Shown piece by piece: positions 1 to 9,500 of a stretch of 64,000 nt of DNA. The notes under the pieces were generated by a model that was not told the DNA's origin, did not search any database, and was given only the letters and a program-made list of their open reading frames with translations. A program made the position numbers and the translations under genes. Position 1 is the first letter of the stretch. The number at the start of each line of letters is the position of its first letter. The stretch is from Breviolum minutum Mf 1.05b.01 (Eukaryota; Sar; Dinophyceae; Suessiales; Symbiodiniaceae): contig DF240877.1 in NCBI GenBank assembly GCA_000507305.1, positions 7,095 through 71,094 on the forward strand, written 5' to 3'.

Positions 1-160
1 CACCACCACCAAACACACAAACACCACCACACCACCACAAAACACCACCACAAAACATAAAACACTATCACACCACCACAAAAACACCACCCAACCACAC
101 CACCACGAAAACATCACCACACAAACACCACCACAAAAACACCACCCAACCACACCACGT
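1..160. repeat. ACC/AAAC-rich low-complexity tract
   Basis: The sequence is almost entirely A and C, built from short units such as ACCACC, AAACACC and CCAACCACACC. It is an imperfect microsatellite with no coding content. It continues to the window edge, so its left end is not visible. Confidence 0.8.
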
Positions 161-271
161 GAGCTGGAAAGAAAGCAGGCACAAAGCCCACAGACCCCCC
201 CCAAAAAAATGCCCCCCAAAAAAGAAAAAAAATCCCAAAACAAGTCCGCACCCTTTTCGAAAATTAACATA

Positions 272-378
272 CTGTTGATGGAAGAAATCCGGCTAACCAG
301 CTGGGATGTAAAAAACCTTGGAAATAATGGGATAAACTATCTATGAAGTGGTTAGCCGGATTTCTGAACCATCAACAG
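272..378. mobile_element. Inverted-repeat element, family I (copy 1)
   Basis: The left end reads CTGTTGATGG followed by AGAAATCCGGCTAACCA. The right end is its inverse complement, TGGTTAGCCGGATTTCT ending in CCATCAACAG, so the terminal inverted repeats are about 27 bp with a small bulge. There is no coding capacity. A second copy at 31923-32025 shares both ends and internal sequence. The pattern is that of a non-autonomous DNA transposon (MITE). Confidence 0.75.
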
Positions 379-643
379 GTAGGTCCTGAAAAAGTGATGC
401 TTGGAAGAGTACTTTGCTTTTGGGATTTTCCTTTTTCAGATGTTTAACTTCAAGAGTGTAGTTTTTTTTTGAACAGTTGGGAAGGAAGATTCAACAAAAC
501 TGGGATGTGAGAACCATGATATACCTACTACATCCTATTACCTATGTCTATAGCTTTGACTAGAATTACAGCTTGAACTTCAATCACCAACCAATCACCA
601 ACAACCAATAACAGTAACTATTTCTACTCTCACAACTACAACA

Positions 644-738
644 AAACTCCGGTAAACTAACATGACAATGGAAAATGGGCCAGTTGATCCCAGTGAACAT
701 AAGGATTTTTCATTGGCATGCTGGTTTACCAGAGGGTA
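644..738. mobile_element. Inverted-repeat element, family E
   Basis: The left end CTCCGGTAAACTAACATG is mirrored by CATGCTGGTTTACCAGAG at the right. Related copies with the same internal wording (TATTTCCTATTGAACAT) occur at 23282-23372 and 46397-46502. It is a short non-coding MITE-like element. The rest of 381-1173 shows no gene or other recognisable structure. Confidence 0.55.
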
Positions 739-1173
739 GGCTTTGTTTAGTCAGGGGTCATTATACTACCAACCCACACCATGCACTATTGGGAAAATCC
801 CTCAAAGTTACCATACACTTGCTGTTTGTTTGATCCCCGCAAAATTGGGTCCCATTTCATGACTACTGGTTTATCAGAAAAGCTTCCTAGAAAACTAGCA
901 TGTCTCCTGAAACGGGGACCATGTGAAAGGGAAATGAATCATCTGAACCAACCATCAATTCTCATTTTCAGCCACCGTCAGTGTTAACACCCCAAATTTC
1001 TACCATTGAATACTCTACTGAACACTTGTGTTGTAAAAAGAACCATCTAAATGGATATTGTGTGGCTTGGTCATCCTTATCTTTCAGAGATTTGTGATGT
1101 TTTTGCCTATGGCTCATGGTAGTTAGTAACCAGCTAGTAAGTTGGGCAACTTATCGGGGGGTAAGTATACCCT

Positions 1174-1257
1174 TAGGATCCATGTATGGTATATTTACTT
1201 ACATTTGGTTGATTTTTACGGTAAATATAGGTACATATACCAGACCCATGGATCCTA
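1174..1257. mobile_element. Near-palindromic element, family J
   Basis: TAGGATCCATG at 1174-1184 is the exact inverse complement of CATGGATCCTA at 1247-1257. The inner arms are also largely complementary (GGTATATTTAC and its partner), so the element can fold into one long hairpin. Related sequence occurs at 36535-36645, 62080-62145 and 31790-31850. It lies directly upstream of the retroelement. Confidence 0.6.
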
Positions 1258-1583
1258 TTAACTAAATTTTGAGCCACCAAGTTTTTGTGCTTTTTCCACG
1301 CCAAAAGGCAGGTGCCTTTGTTTCCCGCCCGGTTTTCGGTGCCGTCTTCCTTTTTGAGGTATCGCTACATTGCCAAGTCGCAAGCACCCGTGGCGGCTGG
1401 AAAGCATCGCGTGCAGGTGGGGGGGTTTAATCTCAAGGCTGAGGTCGAGCTGGGCCCCCAAAAGGTAGCTGTTTGGAAGGGAAATCGTCGTCTATGTCTT
1501 AGGGAAATCTAGGTAGCTCTCGGCCCAAATAGCGTGCCAGTCGTGGAGCTGCGCATGCAGAAGATTTGGGGGGGTTGATCGCT
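1258..1583 (+). other. Retroelement 5' leader
   Basis: This G/C-richer stretch precedes the ORF1 ATG. A TAG at 1530-1532 closes the ORF1 frame upstream, which makes the ATG at 1584 the first possible start. A short open frame at 1285-1512 ends before ORF1 and has no recognised homology; it is probably untranslated leader. An internal promoter is likely for an element of this kind, but no motif could be identified. Confidence 0.4.
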
Positions 1584-4500
1584 ATGGTGTTGGGTTCAAC
1601 TTTTGAACCAACGTGGGTAGATGTGTCGATTGGTGATAGGATTGATTTCTTGGCGGAATCCATTATCTATGATCCAATGGGGAGCAAACATCTTCTGAAA
1701 TCGGTGATTCATCGCAGATTCATTGTGGTTGAAGGTGAACTTTCAAAAGCATTTGCCTATAGCATCCTGCAAGGGCGAGTCGTAGATACTGTTGGGGGTG
1801 TGAAGGTTGCAATTGATGAAACTTCCCAGGTTCTAGTGCATCCCATTTCTGATCTTAGCAATGTGACTGCTATTGTAGAACTTTGTGCGGGCATAGGTGT
1901 TATGTCAGATGGATTAGAGTCCGCAGGTGGAACAATCCTTTGTCGCAACGAGTTACGACAGAATCTCGTACAGTGGCAAAAACAACAGGGCATTGACAAC
2001 ATTGTTTTGGGTGACATTGGTGAGTATACAACAATCAAACAGGTTTTTGATGGAAGCCAAACATCATCTATGGTTGTAGCTGGTTTTAGCTGCCAGCCGT
2101 GGTCGAAACTGGGTGACGGAAAACGTTTTGGGGATGTCAGATCATCTTCACTTTTGTTTGTCCTTAGATATGCTTTCTTCAGTCGTGCACATTCAGTCAT
2201 GCTGGAGTGCGTTCAAGAAGCTGGGAAAGACAGTGAAGTTCAGAAGATTCTCCAAGAGTTTTGCCAAATCACAGGATTCAAAATGAAAACGGTGAATCTG
2301 ACATTGGAGAGTTTCTGGCCTTCCAAACGGGCTAGATGGTGGTGTATGCTGATCAATCCGGCTTTTCCCATGGATGATTTGTTACCGTTGCCTCAACAGA
2401 AGAAACCTCCAGTTGTATCATCATTGTTCCCTATTTTTCCTAGGTGGCCAACGAATGAAGAAGAGCAGTTAGCTTTGGACCTTTATGAAACCAACAAGTT
2501 CATTGAGTTCAATAGCTTTGACAACGCAGTAATCAAGGGTGATCATCCACTTAGCACGGCCCTACATGGGTGGGGAAATCAACTCCAGGGATGCCCATGT
2601 GGATGTAGGTTGTATTCCATGGACCATACTCGTTTGAGATCCAAAGGAATTTTCGCTGCATTAGTCATCTTAGAAGGTTGTATGGATTCAGTTGATGGCC
2701 CACGTGTAAAAAGTAGACATGTTCATCCTTTTGAATTAGCCGTGATGACGGGGGCTATCCCGGGGAAAAATTGGTTACCAAACCTCAGATTGAGTTTATG
2801 TGGCTTAGGACAAATGGCCACCCCAATCCAATCAACGTGGGTGTATGGAAAGTACATGTATTCAGTTGGTAGATTCTTTGGGTTGGAGAACGTTTCCACA
2901 CCGGAAATGACATTGTGGCGACATGTTGAAAGGGTTCTTGATTCATATCAACGAGCACTGCCTCAAATTTTTGAACATGAGTCAGTTTCCCAGTTCGTTT
3001 CCGAAACGCATGATTTGCTGTTCTGCAAACACATGGATCGTATCGTTCCAAGTGCCATCCCATTAGCAGAAACCTCAGAGCAGAACACCAGTTGCACATC
3101 CGTTGAAGAATCGACTCCTCGGGATGAAAATAACGAGGGTGTTGCATTGTGTGATGATGGGTATGCATCCAATGATGAACATTCTGAATTAGGCTCATGG
3201 GAATGTCCTTTTGACGACTGTTTCATTTGTGACCCTAAGCTGAAAGTGGTTCCTGCTGATGAGAAGAGTTCTGACCATGTTGAACACGGAATTTCACCAA
3301 CCATCCCATTCAGTGTTCGGGAAGATGCTCCCCTGGTTGAAGATGCCATTCCGTCAAGTCGAGTTGAAATTGTGGAGCTACCATATAACTCTAAGGGTGG
3401 ATTAGTTGCCTTTTCTAAGAAGCGGGCATATGAAGAAACCATTCCTAGTGTTGTTGGAGTTGCAAGTGTGACCAATCAACCACCTGACTCGCACTCACAT
3501 GTCCATGAAGCTGTTGTCACTAGGCATTGTGATGATCACGTTCCAGTATCAGAAGTACCTGAGCCTTTTCCAGGGGATTCATTCACCCAAGGTGTAATGG
3601 CTAACATTTGGGATATTGAAAAGATTGCAGATTCAGGATTTGATTCCCAACCAGGTGTTTGTCATGCAGTGGATAATGATCGACCTTTTCATTTTGTGCA
3701 AATCTTTTACCCGGGTGAATTCAAACCATCATTTGTGAAGATTGCCAAAGACACCACTGTGGGATCCATCCAGGTTGCGGAAGATAAGATTGGATCGGTA
3801 GTTCAACCGACACGCCCAAACAATGCAGTTGGAGTCCCTTTCCCGATTGCTTCTACCACGGTGCCTTTCCAACAAATTTTCTTGAAGCAAGTTTCGACGT
3901 ATAGGCAACCCAAATGTGGTGAAAGCAGTAGACCATTTTGGGATTTGGAAGACAACCAAATTGTCACCAGGATTGAACTTCTATTCCAACAGGAAGGTTG
4001 GGTTGCAAAAGATGAGATGGATTTCTATCTTACTTTCATCCAAAAACCAGCATTGAGTGAAGTAGTTCCATCATTGGTCGAGTTCAGGGGTGAAACCTTT
4101 TTCATCGAATGGTGGGCTGAGTGTTTGAACACTGCCAAGAAGGGTCCGGTTGCATCCGCCATGTGTTTTCGTCATCACTGGATCCCCATTGTATTTTCGC
4201 AGGTTGACACTGATGTTCAGATCATTACCACAATTGAGGGAAAGAGTCTTCTTGAAAACCATTTCGGTATTGATGGACAAAGCATTGTAACCATCACCAT
4301 GCCTCAAATTTTCCATGCTGATTGTGGTTTTCAGACTATTGGGCTCATCATTCAATCACTTACTGATCTTGGAGTCACTGGATGCCAACAATCAAAGAGA
4401 GCCATACCCGTTGATGCCAAAACTGCTGTGGCATGGCGTAGATTGTTTGAGCATCATTTGTTGGTTTCAGGGAAAGCAACCCACAAGATTCGTGTAGGTG

Positions 4501-6446
4501 ATATCATCCTTGGTGGTTCAAAAGCGAGTACCCCTGAAGATCAACTTCAAGATTTGTTGAAATCACATGGAGTTTCCGCTGAATTGGTCAAAGAACGTAG
4601 CGAAGTTGTCTTAACTCGTTTGGGGAGGGGAAAAGTCCTGAATGCATTGCGGTCTCAACGACCCTGGGCTGAGCTAAAAGCACTTTGTAATGAAGCATCC
4701 CCCAAAGTCCAATTGGTTTTGCCTTCAGAGCTTGAGGCTTTGATCAAAAATCGTGTTGCCAAATCTGATGTGTTTGGGGATAAAACAAAGAAGAAGAATC
4801 AAAAAGACAAGATTGATAATAGGGTTGTGTTGTCACCATCAGACATTTCCATTCCGGACGGCATCTTTAAACAGGGATCGGATGAGTTGGTCAGGCAGAT
4901 CCCCCTTCAACTGATTGGGCAAGATGCTTCTGGAATAGTTGTTCTTACATCAAGTGAAGCCACACCGTATTTGAAATTGTCTAAACCCATCACCAAGAAA
5001 GGGTTGGCCATCTTGATTTTGGACCATAGTCATCATTCATGCCAAGGCCTAGGACATGTGTTGAGATTTCCATGCAAGTGTGAGCAATCAGGGGAGCCCA
5101 TTATCGCAACTGCCAGGTTGATTCAGTTGGGGTGCATTGAAATCACTAGGAATGTACCTCTTTCACCCACATGTGTTGATGAAGTCCAAACTAGTGTCAT
5201 CAGGATTCTCTTGTATCGGGACGAGTGTAATGCATCATGGTCGGAGGTCATTCAGAGGCCTGTCAAGTTTGTCCTCCAACAGCTCAACCTCGAACCAAAT
5301 GGGAATGGAAACCCGGTCGTAGATGTTTGGGATCGCCAATTTTTGGACATGAAATTGGGTAAAACCAAACCAGCACTCAGTGATCTTTTCATCGTTTCGG
5401 TTAGGATCCAGGGTGAGTCTCAATCTTTGGTTGCTCAAAGTGGTTCCAATGCCATTTATGTTGAACCAAGATCATATGATGGAAGAAGCCCTGATAGCTC
5501 CTATCGAGTTATATGGTTATCGAAGGTTGACAAGGCCACGGCCATAACGGCCATGCAGTCGACACAAGGTGAAACGAGCCTCACGCGTTCAGGTGCACGT
5601 TTTGGTTTGAGGACACTTTCGTCAAACGCTGAAGCCATTCACACGCAGCATAAAGCAAACATCCCATATCTTGATACAAGTTCAGTCCTCAAGTATATCG
5701 CTGGTCCATTCCCCTATGGGGTCACCAAAGAGGGATTGGCAAAATTGTTTGGGGAATGGGGTTGGAGAGCCCGGCCGATTCAGGCTAGGGGACGTTCTGG
5801 GGACGGAGCAGGAATTCAGTGGGAAATCCAGGCCGAATGTCCACCAGAAAGTGAGGTTTATAGTATGAAGCATGGTGACATCATTATCTCCGAAGTTGGC
5901 AAAAAGAAAGTGTCAGAAACTGTGAAATCCGATGTTCTCGCTTCTGCAAAAACGTTAGCGATGCTTCGAAATACTAAACCTCAATCAGTGTTGGCTTCAT
6001 CAACCCCAGAAGATCCATTTGAGAGCAATGATCCTTGGGCATCCTGGAAACCAAGTGGCAAATACCCCAGGGTTGGTAGTGGTTCGGAATCAGCACATCC
6101 ACCATCGACCAATTTGGAGTCCATTACTGCCAATTTTGACCGTAAGCTGGCTGAGACAGTTGCACAAATTGACCAAAAGATTGCTTCCCGAGATGTCACA
6201 ATGAATGATGCTCCTACTTTGAGATTCGATCAATTTGAGGATAGGTTGCAACAGTTAGAAACATCAATGCAACATCAGCAAGCATCGTATCAGCAACACC
6301 AAGTTCAAGTTGCTCAGAAATTCCAGCAAGTTGAACAGCAGATGGAAGCCCAAACTCGGGCGTATCAAAGCCATCTTGATTCCAAGATGAGTGAGCAGCT
6401 TGCTCAAATCGAAATTCTGCTGGGCAAACGAGCCCGTCATGAGTGA
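1584..6446 (+). CDS. Retroelement ORF1: C5-cytosine methyltransferase and accessory domains
   Basis: The product is about 1620 aa. Residues ~97-420 are a complete C5-cytosine methyltransferase fold: motif I ELCAGIG (~99), motif IV GFSCQPWS with catalytic Cys ~170 (codon 2091-2093), motif VI as LECV, motif VIII SKRARWW (~247), and motifs IX/X with RHVHPFELAVMTG and GLGQMATPIQS (~378-419). The usual Pro before the catalytic Cys is Ser, and ENV is ECV. A middle region has HHWIPI (~864) and MPQIFHADCGF (~906-915), reminiscent of Ulp1-like cysteine peptidases (tentative). A basic KKKNQKDK patch lies near 1070. The C-terminus is a Gln-rich coiled coil ending LLGKRARHE. The ATG at 1584 is chosen because the frame is closed at 1530. 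The methyltransferase assignment is firm. Whether the domain is active, and its role (self-methylation of new copies is one idea), are inference. Confidence 0.88.
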   Translation: MVLGSTFEPTWVDVSIGDRIDFLAESIIYDPMGSKHLLKSVIHRRFIVVEGELSKAFAYSILQGRVVDTVGGVKVAIDETSQVLVHPISDLSNVTAIVELCAGIGVMSDGLESAGGTILCRNELRQNLVQWQKQQGIDNIVLGDIGEYTTIKQVFDGSQTSSMVVAGFSCQPWSKLGDGKRFGDVRSSSLLFVLRYAFFSRAHSVMLECVQEAGKDSEVQKILQEFCQITGFKMKTVNLTLESFWPSKRARWWCMLINPAFPMDDLLPLPQQKKPPVVSSLFPIFPRWPTNEEEQLALDLYETNKFIEFNSFDNAVIKGDHPLSTALHGWGNQLQGCPCGCRLYSMDHTRLRSKGIFAALVILEGCMDSVDGPRVKSRHVHPFELAVMTGAIPGKNWLPNLRLSLCGLGQMATPIQSTWVYGKYMYSVGRFFGLENVSTPEMTLWRHVERVLDSYQRALPQIFEHESVSQFVSETHDLLFCKHMDRIVPSAIPLAETSEQNTSCTSVEESTPRDENNEGVALCDDGYASNDEHSELGSWECPFDDCFICDPKLKVVPADEKSSDHVEHGISPTIPFSVREDAPLVEDAIPSSRVEIVELPYNSKGGLVAFSKKRAYEETIPSVVGVASVTNQPPDSHSHVHEAVVTRHCDDHVPVSEVPEPFPGDSFTQGVMANIWDIEKIADSGFDSQPGVCHAVDNDRPFHFVQIFYPGEFKPSFVKIAKDTTVGSIQVAEDKIGSVVQPTRPNNAVGVPFPIASTTVPFQQIFLKQVSTYRQPKCGESSRPFWDLEDNQIVTRIELLFQQEGWVAKDEMDFYLTFIQKPALSEVVPSLVEFRGETFFIEWWAECLNTAKKGPVASAMCFRHHWIPIVFSQVDTDVQIITTIEGKSLLENHFGIDGQSIVTITMPQIFHADCGFQTIGLIIQSLTDLGVTGCQQSKRAIPVDAKTAVAWRRLFEHHLLVSGKATHKIRVGDIILGGSKASTPEDQLQDLLKSHGVSAELVKERSEVVLTRLGRGKVLNALRSQRPWAELKALCNEASPKVQLVLPSELEALIKNRVAKSDVFGDKTKKKNQKDKIDNRVVLSPSDISIPDGIFKQGSDELVRQIPLQLIGQDASGIVVLTSSEATPYLKLSKPITKKGLAILILDHSHHSCQGLGHVLRFPCKCEQSGEPIIATARLIQLGCIEITRNVPLSPTCVDEVQTSVIRILLYRDECNASWSEVIQRPVKFVLQQLNLEPNGNGNPVVDVWDRQFLDMKLGKTKPALSDLFIVSVRIQGESQSLVAQSGSNAIYVEPRSYDGRSPDSSYRVIWLSKVDKATAITAMQSTQGETSLTRSGARFGLRTLSSNAEAIHTQHKANIPYLDTSSVLKYIAGPFPYGVTKEGLAKLFGEWGWRARPIQARGRSGDGAGIQWEIQAECPPESEVYSMKHGDIIISEVGKKKVSETVKSDVLASAKTLAMLRNTKPQSVLASSTPEDPFESNDPWASWKPSGKYPRVGSGSESAHPPSTNLESITANFDRKLAETVAQIDQKIASRDVTMNDAPTLRFDQFEDRLQQLETSMQHQQASYQQHQVQVAQKFQQVEQQMEAQTRAYQSHLDSKMSEQLAQIEILLGKRARHE

Positions 6447-6515
6447 CTATCCAGTAAGCCTAAGGATTCGTTTCACTTTTCATTGTTTCGCACAAGTTGG
6501 GTTAGGCCAGTTCGA

Positions 6516-9500
6516 ATGCTTTTTTATTTGGTATCCATACTTTCGTTTAGGTTCGGGGAAGCCATTCACCCTGGTCCCAGCTTTGCTTTTGGAACAATTA
6601 ATCCTAGTGGCCTCATGGGAAAGGCCAAATTGTTAGAGTCGTTACCCCATGGTTGCTATGGGGTGTGTGAATCTCATCTTTCCAGATTAGGGGCACAACA
6701 ATTTCGGAATTAGTTGAAGATTCACAAAAGCAATTTTAGTTTTGTTTCCACTGCGCCAGCACCATTAATTCGACAAGCAGTTGGTGTGATAGGAGGAAAA
6801 TGCACAGGTGTTGGACTCCTTTCATCTTTTCCTGCAAGAAATTTGCCTTGCGATTTTCCTGAGACGATCCAACATGAAGCTCGGGTGCAAGCGTCAGCTG
6901 TTTGTATCCAGGGTACTTGGATCAAAATTGGTATATGCTACGGATATGCACATTGCCATAACTCTCAAGCCACTAGACAGAAAACAGAAGACTTGCTTGG
7001 CCATGTAGTCAAAAGAATTGTCCAAGAATGTAATGGCCCTAGAATAGTCATGGGTGATTTCAACCAGCCGTATGGCACCATGCCTCAAGAAGAAATTCTC
7101 CGTTCTTGTGGTTTTGTCGAAATCCAACAGTATGCGCTATTCAAATGGGGAAGGGTACCTAGGCCGACTTGTAAACAGGTTACCATAAGAGATTTCGTGT
7201 GGATTAGTCCAGAATTGATTCCTCATCTTGAAGAGATTCACATGGATGATTGTTTGTTCCCGGACCACAGTGTCTTAGCAGGTACATTCAACATGCTTCC
7301 TTCATTTGAAAAAATTCCAATTTGGCGGAAGCCGACCCCAATTCCATGGGATGAAATGATGGAGACAAATGATGATGAAAGTAGTATTTCTGAGGAGGGT
7401 CCAACTAGTAGTCATCTTGAAAAAATCTTTGATCACATGGAAAATAGAGTACATCACACTTTGATTTCTCAAGGAAAGATTGGTCTTCAAGATCACCATA
7501 AAGGGCGATGTAAAACGGTTTCTGCGTATGTTTGTAGTCAGCCCATCCCACCTAACAAAAAAGGTAGGGAAATGGATGTCAAACCTGAATTTCTGGGGGA
7601 AAATTACAAACATGTAGTTTGGTTGAAGCAACTCAGAAGGTTGCAATCGTTGGTCAGAATACTTTCTGCGGCTCATTTTTCAGTTTCACATTTTGATCAT
7701 GCCACCAAATTGTGGGAAGTCATTCGTAAGGCACCAGGGTTTAAGTGTAACTTCAACCATTGGTGGAGATTCAGGGCTGTCATCCTTCCGGGATCACCTT
7801 GTGTTGTTCCTCATGCACTCCCTAATATAAGTCTGGTTTCAAAAATTTTTGCAACTTTTGAGATTGAATTTCGAAGGTTTGAGCAGGGACTTTGGAATAA
7901 AAGAATTGGAGAAGCTAAAGACCGTAGGATACATGACCCACAAAAGATCTTTGCTGATGTGTCTAAACCGAAATCGTTGCCAGTGCAAACGCTGGTTCGA
8001 AATCAAATTTCAATAGTGCAATCAGTCACAGAAGATGGATTGTCATGTGTCGTTGAACCCAGCGTGAATAACCATTTTCCTTTGCAGGGGCCTATAGGTG
8101 TGTTGGATACAAAAGCCATTGAGTCATCAACGGTTCATTTTTCCACACCCTCTGGTTTAGAGCAAGGGGATGTCATTTCACAGAAAAAGCTTCTTGGCAC
8201 AAAAACTGAAGTGTTTGGGGAATTTGAAAAATTATGGCAATCCTTTTGGGGGAGACATTCTGACACCCCGGTTGAACGATGGATTCCTTTCATTGATTTT
8301 TGCCGGCAACATTGTACTTCCACAATGGTGATGAATCTTCAACCCCTTACACTCGAAACATGGAAGCGTGCTGTTCGACAACGCAAGAAAAAATCAGCAA
8401 CTGGGCCGGATGGGGTTTCTCGAAACGACCTGATAAATATGTCAGATTGTGAATCCCAATCACTCGTAACTTTGCTGAATAGAATTGAACAAGGGGAACC
8501 ATGGCCGCAACAACTCTTGGTTGGCCTAATCAGCAGTCTTGAGAAGAAAGAGAACGCTGAAACAGCAGGAGATTTTAGGCCAATTTGTGTTCTCAGCGCA
8601 ATTTATCGAACATGGAGCTCAATTCGGGCTAAAGAAGTGTTGAAATTTTTGTCTCAACAGGCACCCCCTGAATTGATTGGTAACCGACCCAAAAAGGAAA
8701 CTGCGCAAATTTGGTGGACTTTGTCTAACTTAGTGGAAGAGAGTTTTCAAGGGGGTTCTGATCTTGCAGGTGCTTGTGCTGACATTTCCAAGTGTTTTAA
8801 CACGATCCCAAGGGTACCATTGTTTACCCTAGCGAGACTTTATGGGTTGCCGGAAACATTTTGTTGTACATGGCATCGTGCTTTAACTGGGATGACCCGA
8901 ATGTTTCAAATGGAAGGTGCTGTTAGTAATCCACTATCCTCTACATGTGGGATGCCAGAGGGTGATCCTCTGTCAGTGTGTGGAATGTTCTTAATAAACC
9001 TTTCTTTGCATTCGTATTTCGATGTATACCGGCCGAACATCCGCTTGTGGACATTCGTGGATGACTGGCAATTCACAGGCAAGGATGTAGCCAGTGTTGA
9101 AGAAGGTTTCCAAACAGTTGGACAATTCACGGATTTGCTTGATTTGACCTTAGATGAAAGAAAATCATATTTCTGGGGTACTTCAGGGGAAATAAGGGCT
9201 GAATTTCGTAGTCAATCCAAAGACGTAAAACTTCATGTTCGGAACCTTGGTGGACATGTCTCGTATTGCAAGATGCCGACAAATTTCACCATTACTGATC
9301 GTATTCGGGCAACCTCCCCTTTGTGGACTTGGTTGAAACGTAGTCGTGCACCTACATGGCAAAAAATGACCATTGTTTCAGTTGTTGGCTGGCCCAGATG
9401 CCTTCATGCAATATCAGCTGTACCACTTGGTGATATACATGTTGCTAGTTTGAGAAGTAAAGTCATGCAAAGCCTGGGGTTTGACAAAAAGGGGGCAAAT

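Noticed and set aside
1566..1583. Six extra codons upstream of ORF1 using TTG as start
   Set aside because: A TTG start is not expected in a eukaryote. The first ATG in the frame is at 1584 and the frame is closed at 1530.
6714..6716. TTG at 6714 as the start of a 1573-codon ORF2
   Set aside because: It lies just after the in-frame TAG and in the middle of the endonuclease domain. The N-terminal endonuclease motifs are in the same frame upstream, so the true start is about 6516.
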